Source: Herbaspirillum frisingense GSF30 (lineage in GTDB: Bacteria > Pseudomonadota > Gammaproteobacteria > Burkholderiales > Burkholderiaceae_D). From it: a stretch of DNA of 64,000 nt. Under the pieces are notes generated by a model. It worked only from the letters and a program-made list of their open reading frames with translations. It did not search any database and had not been told where the DNA came from. Positions 58,700-64,000 of the stretch are shown here, in pieces. Position numbers and translations under genes: made by a program. The first letter of the stretch is position 1. Every line of letters begins with the position of its first letter. Location of the stretch: contig NZ_AEEC02000022.1 in NCBI RefSeq assembly GCF_000300975.2, positions 1 to 64,000 on the forward strand. Reading direction: 5' to 3'.

Positions 58700-60297
58700 G
58701 TTTCAGACAAGGTTGTGCCGCCATTGGCATTGCGCAGGAAACCGCGCAGCTCGACAGGCTTGTTTTCTTCCAGCCGGCGCAGCTTGACTTCCACGCGCCA
58801 GCCGCCGGTCATTTCATTCTTGCGTGTGGTCACGCTGGCCAGCTTGCCGTTGGCATCGGCCTCGACCACGCCTTCCACGCGCGCATTGGCCGGCAGCTTC
58901 TTGAGACTGCCACCATCGAAATCGATGGCCAGTTGCTGCACCTCGTCGGCCTTGCCTTCCTGCTTGGGACGATAGCCGTGACCGAACAGGGTCTGCGTGA
59001 CGAAGGCCAGCGGCGGACGTTTTTCATTGTCCTTCTGCCAGGACAGGCGGTATTCCACATTGAACGGTTGACCCGGCTTGGGCAGGGTGTTCGGAATCCA
59101 GTAGGCCACGATGTTGTCGTTGGTCTCGTCCGGCGTGGGAATCTGGACCAGCTCCACGCGGCCCGAACCCCACTTGCCCTTGGGCTCGACCCAGGCGCTG
59201 GGGCGGGCCTGGTAGTTGTAGTCCAGGTCTTCGTAGTGCGAGAAACTGCGATCGCGCTGCATCAGGCCGAAGCCCAGCGGATTGTCGAAGGAGAAGGACG
59301 TCACCAGCAGACGCTTGGGATTCACCAGCGGACGCCACAGCCATTCGCCGGTGCCGGACTGCATCGACAGGCCGTCCGAGTCATGCACTTCCGGACGGAA
59401 GTCGTCGGCCGGGCCGGGCTGGTTCTCGCCGAACAGGAACATGCTGGTCAGCGGCGCAATACCCAGCTTCGTGACATTGCTGCGCAGGTAGAGCTGGGCC
59501 TTGACGTCCATCACGGTATCGACGCCCGGCTTGAGCACGAAGCGGTAGGCACCGGTGGCGCGGGGGGAATCCAGCAGCGCATAGATCACCAGTTCCTTGG
59601 CATCCCCCGAGGGACGCTCCAGCCAGAACTCGGTGAAGCGCGGGAATTCCTCCCCCGAATAGAGCGCCGTATCGATCGCCAGGCCACGCGCCGACAGGCC
59701 ATAGCTCTGGCCGCGACCCATGGCGCGGAAGTAGCTGGCGCCATGGAAGGTCAGCACGTCATCCTTGACCTTGGCCGAGTTCAGCGGGAAGCGGATGCGG
59801 AAACCCGCAAAGCCGAGATTGCGCAGGCTGCGCTGATCCACGCTGCGATTGGCGCTGTAGTCGAACAGGGCCGGATTGAAATGGATTTCGCGCACGGCGT
59901 CGCCGACCACTTCATTGACCTTGACCGGCTCGGTGTAGCTGGCGCCGAGGTGGATGAAGGACAGCTCGAAGGGCAGCTTCTGGGCACGCCACCAGGACTT
60001 GTCGTCGCGGAAGTAGATCTGGCTGGCCTGCTCGTAGCTCAGGTCCTTGAGCGACTTGGGCAGGTCATCGGAGGGTTTCTTGTAGGACTTGCCGGCCAGC
60101 GCCTTGGCGCGTGCGGCAACGGTATTGAAATCGAAGGCCAGGGCGGCTTGCGGTAGGGCCAGGGCCAGCAGACCGGCGAGGGTCGCGGGCGCGGCCAGAC
60201 GGCGCCACCAGGTCGATCGTGTGGTGCTGGACGGGGAGGATGGTCCCGCGCCAGGCCCGGAGGTGGTGTGAAGCAGCATTATTGTTTTGTCTGACAT
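58672..60297 (-). CDS. opgG: Periplasmic glucan biosynthesis protein OpgG
   Basis: A 541-residue periplasmic protein of the OpgG/OpgD family, required for glucan branching or release. The N-terminus carries a long signal peptide (positively charged [25 protein letters not shown], cleavage near residue 54). The mature protein starts [18 protein letters not shown] and includes [65 protein letters not shown] and EYRLSWQ. Start choice between 60297 and 60279 is open because neither has a clear RBS. It is first in the opgGH operon. Confidence 0.94.
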   Translation of the reverse strand: MSDKTIMLLHTTSGPGAGPSSPSSTTRSTWWRRLAAPATLAGLLALALPQAALAFDFNTVAARAKALAGKSYKKPSDDLPKSLKDLSYEQASQIYFRDDKSWWRAQKLPFELSFIHLGASYTEPVKVNEVVGDAVREIHFNPALFDYSANRSVDQRSLRNLGFAGFRIRFPLNSAKVKDDVLTFHGASYFRAMGRGQSYGLSARGLAIDTALYSGEEFPRFTEFWLERPSGDAKELVIYALLDSPRATGAYRFVLKPGVDTVMDVKAQLYLRSNVTKLGIAPLTSMFLFGENQPGPADDFRPEVHDSDGLSMQSGTGEWLWRPLVNPKRLLVTSFSFDNPLGFGLMQRDRSFSHYEDLDYNYQARPSAWVEPKGKWGSGRVELVQIPTPDETNDNIVAYWIPNTLPKPGQPFNVEYRLSWQKDNEKRPPLAFVTQTLFGHGYRPKQEGKADEVQQLAIDFDGGSLKKLPANARVEGVVEADANGKLASVTTRKNEMTGGWRVEVKLRRLEENKPVELRGFLRNANGGTTLSETWSYILPPN

Positions 60298-60712
60298 GCA
60301 ATTTTCTGGTTAAGAGCCCCGGCTGACGCTCTGGGCTGCGCCGAACTGGAAAGCAGGCGCTAGTTTACCCAAATGTGGCGGGGATTGTTCGCAAGTTCGC
60401 AGGGCGTTGGCATGGTTCCGGCATTTCCGGACCATGCCAGCGATGTTTCCGGAATGAAAATATCACTGCTGGCTGGCAGGCCGCTGACGAGCTCGTTCGG
60501 CTGCCGGTGTCAGGTATAAGGGCAGGTGCAGGTGCAGAAAGTTCCGTGCCGCAGCATGGCTGCTGTAACATTATGCGTCTGAATAAATCGTCACCGGCCC
60601 ATGGCCGGCCCGCTGCGACCGATTCAGGGCCATCCAGGCCAATCAGACCAGTCCAGGCTGATTTGAGCGGCCTCGACCACCTTCCACTCCATTCAGGCAA
60701 GAACGCATCCGC
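60298..60712. other. Divergent intergenic region between opgG and folA with an orphan hairpin
   Basis: No gene is seen in this 415-bp gap. A 13-bp imperfect hairpin at 60408-60439 (TGGCATGGT...CCGG with CCGG...CCATGCCA, loop CATTT) has no U-tract. Promoters for opgGH and folA must lie here but none is clear enough to place. Confidence 0.5.
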
Positions 60713-61207
60713 ATGACCACACCTTCCGGCCAGCTCACCATCGTCGTCGCCACCGACCTCAACAACGGCATCGGCATCAACAACACCTTGCCCTGGCGCC
60801 TGCCGGAAGACCTGGCCCACTTCAAGCGCACCACCTCGGGGCATGCCATCCTGATGGGCCGCAAGACCTTCGAATCGATCGGTCGGCCGTTGCCCAATCG
60901 CCGCAACATCGTCATCACCCGCAATGCCGACTGGCAACACGACGGCGTGGAAACCGCGACCTCGCTGCAGGCGGCTGCAGCCCTGGCCGGCGACGCCCCG
61001 GCCTTCATCATCGGCGGTGCCCAGATCTATGCCGAGGCCCTGCCGCTGGTGGACCGCCTCATCATCACGCGCATCGCCGGCAGTTTCGACTGCGATGCCT
61101 TCTTCCCGGCCATCGACGAGCAGCGTTGGCAGGAGACGGCGCGCGAGGAACACCACTCCGAAACTTCCGGATTGGACTACGCTTTTGTGACGTACCAAAG
61201 ACGTTGA
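60713..61207 (+). CDS. folA: Dihydrofolate reductase
   Basis: A 164-residue enzyme reducing dihydrofolate to tetrahydrofolate with NADPH, the trimethoprim target. It has VVATDLNNGIGINNTLPWRLPEDLAHFKRTT (catalytic acidic residue in PEDL), HAILMGRKTFESIGRPLPNRRNIVITRN (cofactor site), and FIIGGAQIYAEALPLVDRLIITRI. Motifs and length are those of the normal chromosomal enzyme, with no sign of a mobile dfr type. It works with thyA in folate cycling. Confidence 0.97.
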   Translation: MTTPSGQLTIVVATDLNNGIGINNTLPWRLPEDLAHFKRTTSGHAILMGRKTFESIGRPLPNRRNIVITRNADWQHDGVETATSLQAAAALAGDAPAFIIGGAQIYAEALPLVDRLIITRIAGSFDCDAFFPAIDEQRWQETAREEHHSETSGLDYAFVTYQRR

Positions 61208-61399
61208 ATCGGGTCCGGACAGCGGCTGTTGTTTTTTCCCGTTTTTGCTTAAACTGCGCACCTCTTTAGCGCATATCTGCGACAATCCCGCTTTCATTTT
61301 TTCCGGCGCGCAAGCACTGCCAGCCCAGGCGCTCTTCTTTTCACCCCTGCGCGCGTCCGCCTACCCGGCGCCCCACGCGCGCGAAGCCTGGAGAATTCC

Positions 61400-63652
61400 A
61401 TGAAATTCCGATTCCCCATCGTCATCATCGACGAAGACTTCCGCTCCGAGAACACCTCGGGCCTGGGCATCCGCGCCCTGGCTGACGCCATCGAAGCCGA
61501 AGGCATGGAAGTGCTGGGCGTGACCAGCTACGGCGACCTGGCCCAGTTCGCACAACAGCAGTCGCGCGCCTCGGCCTTCATCCTGTCCATCGACGACGAG
61601 GAAATGGGGGCCGGCTCCGACGAGGAAACCGACCACGCCCTCAAGGCCCTGCGCGCCTTCGTCAGCGAGATCCGCCACAAGAACGCCGACATCCCCATCT
61701 ATCTCTACGGTGAAACCCGCACCTCGCGCCACATCCCCAATGATGTGCTGCGTGAACTGCACGGCTTCATCCACATGTTCGAAGACACCCCGGAGTTCGT
61801 GGCCCGCCACATCATCCGTGAAGCCAAGTCCTACCTGGACGGCCTGGCCCCGCCCTTCTTCCGCGCCCTGGTCGATTACGCCCAGGATGGCTCCTATTCC
61901 TGGCACTGCCCCGGCCACTCCGGTGGCGTGGCCTTCCTGAAGTCGCCCGTGGGCCAGATGTTCCACCAGTTCTTCGGCGAGCGCATGCTGCGCGCCGACG
62001 TCTGCAACGCCGTGGAAGAACTGGGCCAGCTGCTGGACCACACCGGCCCGGTGGCCAATTCGGAACGCAATGCGGCGCGCATCTTCAATGCCGACCACTG
62101 CTACTTCGTCACCAACGGTACCTCGACCTCCAACAAGATGGTGTGGCACTCCACCGTCGCCCCCGGCGACATCGTGGTGGTGGACCGCAACTGCCACAAG
62201 TCCATCCTGCACTCCATCATCATGACCGGCGCGATTCCCGTGTTCCTGATGCCCACCCGCAATCACCTGGGCATCATCGGACCGATCCCGCTGGAAGAGT
62301 TCACCCTGGAAAGCATCCAGCGCAAGATCGAAGCCAACCCCTTCGCCCGCGAAGCCAAGAACAAGAAGCCGCGCATCCTGACCATCACCCAGTCGACCTA
62401 TGACGGCGTGGTCTACAACGTCGAAACCCTGAAGGACATGCTCGACGGCGAAATCGAGACCCTGCACTTCGATGAAGCCTGGCTGCCGCACGCCACCTTC
62501 CACGACTTCTACAAGGACATGCACGCCATCGGCAAGGACCGCCCGCGCGCCAAGAAGTCACTGATCTTCTCGACCCAGTCGACCCACAAGCTGCTGGCCG
62601 GCCTGTCGCAGGCCTCGCAGATCCTGGTGCGTGAATCGGAAACCGTGAAGCTGGACGAGGATGCCTTCAACGAGGCCTTCCTGATGCACACCTCGACCTC
62701 GCCGCAATACTCCATCATCGCCTCCTGCGACGTCGCCGCGGCCATGATGGAAGCCCCCGGCGGCACGGCGCTGGTGGAAGAAAGCATCATCGAGGCGCTC
62801 GACTTCCGCCGCGCCATGAAGAAGATCGACCAGGAGTTCGGCGATGAATGGTGGTTCCAGGTCTGGGGCCCCAACAGCTTCGCCGCCGACGGCATCGGCG
62901 AGCGCGAAGACTGGGTCATCAAGGCCGAGGACGACTGGCACGGCTTCGGCGACCTGGCACCGGGCTTCAACATGCTGGACCCGATCAAGGCCACCATCGT
63001 CACCCCCGGCCTGGCCCTGAACGGCCAGTTCGGCGAGACCGGCATCCCGGCCTCCATCGTGACCAAGTACCTGGCCGAGCACGGCGTGATCGTGGAAAAG
63101 TGCGGCCTGTATTCCTTCTTCATCATGTTCACCATCGGCATCACCAAGGGCCGCTGGAACACGCTGGTGACGGCGCTGCAGCAGTTCAAGGACGACTACG
63201 ACAAGAACCAGCCGATCTGGCGCATCCTGCCCGAGTTCGCCCAGCGCAACCCGCGCTACGAGCGCCTGGGCCTGCGCGACCTGTGCCAGCAGATCCACGA
63301 GACCTACCGTGCCTACGACGTGGCCCGCCTGACCACCGAGATGTATCTCTCGGACATGCAACCGGCCATGAAGCCCTCGGATGCCTTCGCCAAGATGGCC
63401 CACCGCGAGATCGACCGCGTCCCCCTGGATGAACTCGAAGGCCGCGTCACCTCGATCCTGCTGACCCCGTATCCGCCCGGTATTCCGCTGCTGATCCCGG
63501 GCGAAATCTTCAACAAGACCATCGTCGATTACCTGAAGTTCGCCCGTGATTTCAACGAGAAATTCCCTGGCTTCGAAACCGACGTGCACGGTCTTGTCAA
63601 GCGCGAAGTCAACGGCCGCCGCGATTACTTCGTGGATTGCGTCAAGCAATAA
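61400..63652 (+). CDS. PLP-dependent arginine/lysine/ornithine decarboxylase
   Basis: A 750-residue fold-III (AAT-like) basic amino-acid decarboxylase. The N-terminal ~125 residues form the flavodoxin-like wing domain (FPIVIIDEDF...GIRALADAIEAEG). The PLP domain contains YSWHCPGHSGGVAFLKSPVG, FVTNGTSTSNKMVWHS, the Asp of LHFDEAWLPHA and the Schiff-base lysine in STQSTHKLLAGLSQAS. The C-terminal domain ends near ILLTPYPPGIPLLIPGE, conserved in AdiA/LdcC/SpeC proteins. The substrate (arginine, lysine or ornithine) cannot be decided by eye. It may serve acid resistance or polyamine synthesis. No antiporter gene adjoins it, so a biosynthetic role is at least as likely. Confidence 0.94.
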   Translation: MKFRFPIVIIDEDFRSENTSGLGIRALADAIEAEGMEVLGVTSYGDLAQFAQQQSRASAFILSIDDEEMGAGSDEETDHALKALRAFVSEIRHKNADIPIYLYGETRTSRHIPNDVLRELHGFIHMFEDTPEFVARHIIREAKSYLDGLAPPFFRALVDYAQDGSYSWHCPGHSGGVAFLKSPVGQMFHQFFGERMLRADVCNAVEELGQLLDHTGPVANSERNAARIFNADHCYFVTNGTSTSNKMVWHSTVAPGDIVVVDRNCHKSILHSIIMTGAIPVFLMPTRNHLGIIGPIPLEEFTLESIQRKIEANPFAREAKNKKPRILTITQSTYDGVVYNVETLKDMLDGEIETLHFDEAWLPHATFHDFYKDMHAIGKDRPRAKKSLIFSTQSTHKLLAGLSQASQILVRESETVKLDEDAFNEAFLMHTSTSPQYSIIASCDVAAAMMEAPGGTALVEESIIEALDFRRAMKKIDQEFGDEWWFQVWGPNSFAADGIGEREDWVIKAEDDWHGFGDLAPGFNMLDPIKATIVTPGLALNGQFGETGIPASIVTKYLAEHGVIVEKCGLYSFFIMFTIGITKGRWNTLVTALQQFKDDYDKNQPIWRILPEFAQRNPRYERLGLRDLCQQIHETYRAYDVARLTTEMYLSDMQPAMKPSDAFAKMAHREIDRVPLDELEGRVTSILLTPYPPGIPLLIPGEIFNKTIVDYLKFARDFNEKFPGFETDVHGLVKREVNGRRDYFVDCVKQ

Positions 63653-63671
63653 GCCTCAGCGCTGACGTAAA

Positions 63672-63711
63672 AAAACAGCCGATGCCTGCGAAGGCATCGG
63701 CTGTTTTCTTT
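63672..63711 (+). terminator. Intrinsic terminator after the decarboxylase gene
   Basis: A 15-bp perfect stem (AAAACAGCCGATGCC and its complement, 6-base loop) is followed by TTTTCTTTT on the plus strand; flanking A's may let it also serve the converging minus-strand gene. Confidence 0.93.
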
Positions 63712-63798
63712 TCGGGATCGACATACCCACTCCCGTTCGGACTGAGTAGCGGCTCTGCCGCGTATCGAAGGCGCAGGGACTCCGCGCCAGCCGCGCGG

Positions 63799-64000
63799 TC
63801 AGAAAGTGCCGAGATAGAAGAAACCCGCCAAGGCCCCGCCAAACAATAACCACAACGGATGGATCTTGGTCTTGAGCGCGATGATGGCGGTAGCCGCCGT
63901 AATCGCCGCCAGGAAGCCATGGGTGATCGAGGCCTGGGCGATCAGCAACGCCGATGCCGCCACCAATCCGCCGGTCACCGGGAGCAGCCCGGCCTGCACG
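63799..64000 (-). CDS. Chromate transporter (ChrA)-like protein, C-terminal end only
   Basis: About 66 residues of the C-terminus are visible; the start lies beyond the window. The hydrophobic helices and LLPVTGGLVAASALL, ITAATAIIALKTKIHPLWLLFGGALAGF resemble the end of ChrA-family proteins, which move chromate or other oxyanions across the inner membrane. The first visible codon is GTG inside the gene and not a start. Short two-gene ChrA systems are common in this group. The assignment rests on a short stretch, and another small transporter family is possible. Confidence 0.6.
   Translation of the reverse strand, partial: VQAGLLPVTGGLVAASALLIAQASITHGFLAAITAATAIIALKTKIHPLWLLFGGALAGFFYLGTF

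Noticed and set aside
63799-64000. AzlD-type branched-chain amino-acid exporter subunit
   Set aside because: Size and hydrophobicity first suggested AzlD, but the LLPVTGGL and HPLWLL segments fit ChrA-type proteins better.

Overview
The window is about 64 kb of a GC-rich proteobacterial chromosome. Gene content and order (divergent gloB and methyltransferase followed by rnhA and dnaQ, opgGH, pqiAABC, yejABEF, a two-gene egtDB, thyA and folA) suggest a betaproteobacterium of the Burkholderiales, most likely Oxalobacteraceae and Herbaspirillum-like. The genus is my inference from memory of gene content, not the result of a search. Most of the window is ordinary core genome, with a few accessory blocks.

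Layout. 1-3.4 kb: end of a sugar or sugar-alcohol ABC operon (ATPase, AraC-type regulator, FGGY pentulose kinase). 3.6-9.7 kb: an orphan type VI secretion module made of a VgrG with a long membrane-embedded C-terminal extension, two tandem paralogous membrane proteins of DUF6708 type and a PAAR protein; base composition falls along the VgrG extension and the paralogs. 9.8-16.5 kb: DUF2130 protein, tRNA-Val(CAC), dnaQ, rnhA, methyltransferase, gloB, mltD. 16.6-22.2 kb: peptide ABC importer yejABEF. 22.5-25.2 kb: fabI and a DEAD-box RNA helicase behind a structured leader. 25.3-28.9 kb: pqiAABC lipid-transport operon. 29.2-31.3 kb: leuA preceded by an unannotated leucine-rich leader peptide. 31.6-34.8 kb: NnrS and a chemoreceptor. 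34.8-37.3 kb: ergothioneine genes egtDB. 37.6-41.4 kb: ABC exporter, old-yellow-enzyme homologue, DedA protein. 41.6-51.0 kb: a catabolic cluster with a GntR-type regulator, a HAAT-type ABC importer whose permease and both ATPases are fused in one chain, an SDR, a 3-hydroxyacyl dehydrogenase and a BKACE enzyme. 51.1-64 kb: thyA, nitronate monooxygenase, an adaptor and outer-membrane efflux pair, opgGH, folA, a basic amino-acid decarboxylase and the end of a chromate-transporter-like gene.

The most interesting systems are the VgrG pore-former with its putative immunity pair, the leucine leader peptide with many CTA codons whose promoter places transcription start at its own ATG, and the GntR/ABC/SDR/dehydrogenase/BKACE cluster, which looks like a complete uptake and beta-keto-acid cleavage route for an unidentified 3-hydroxy acid (carnitine is one candidate). 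An intergenic region at 49.5-50.0 kb packed with inverted repeats, and several operator-like palindromes, are recorded separately.
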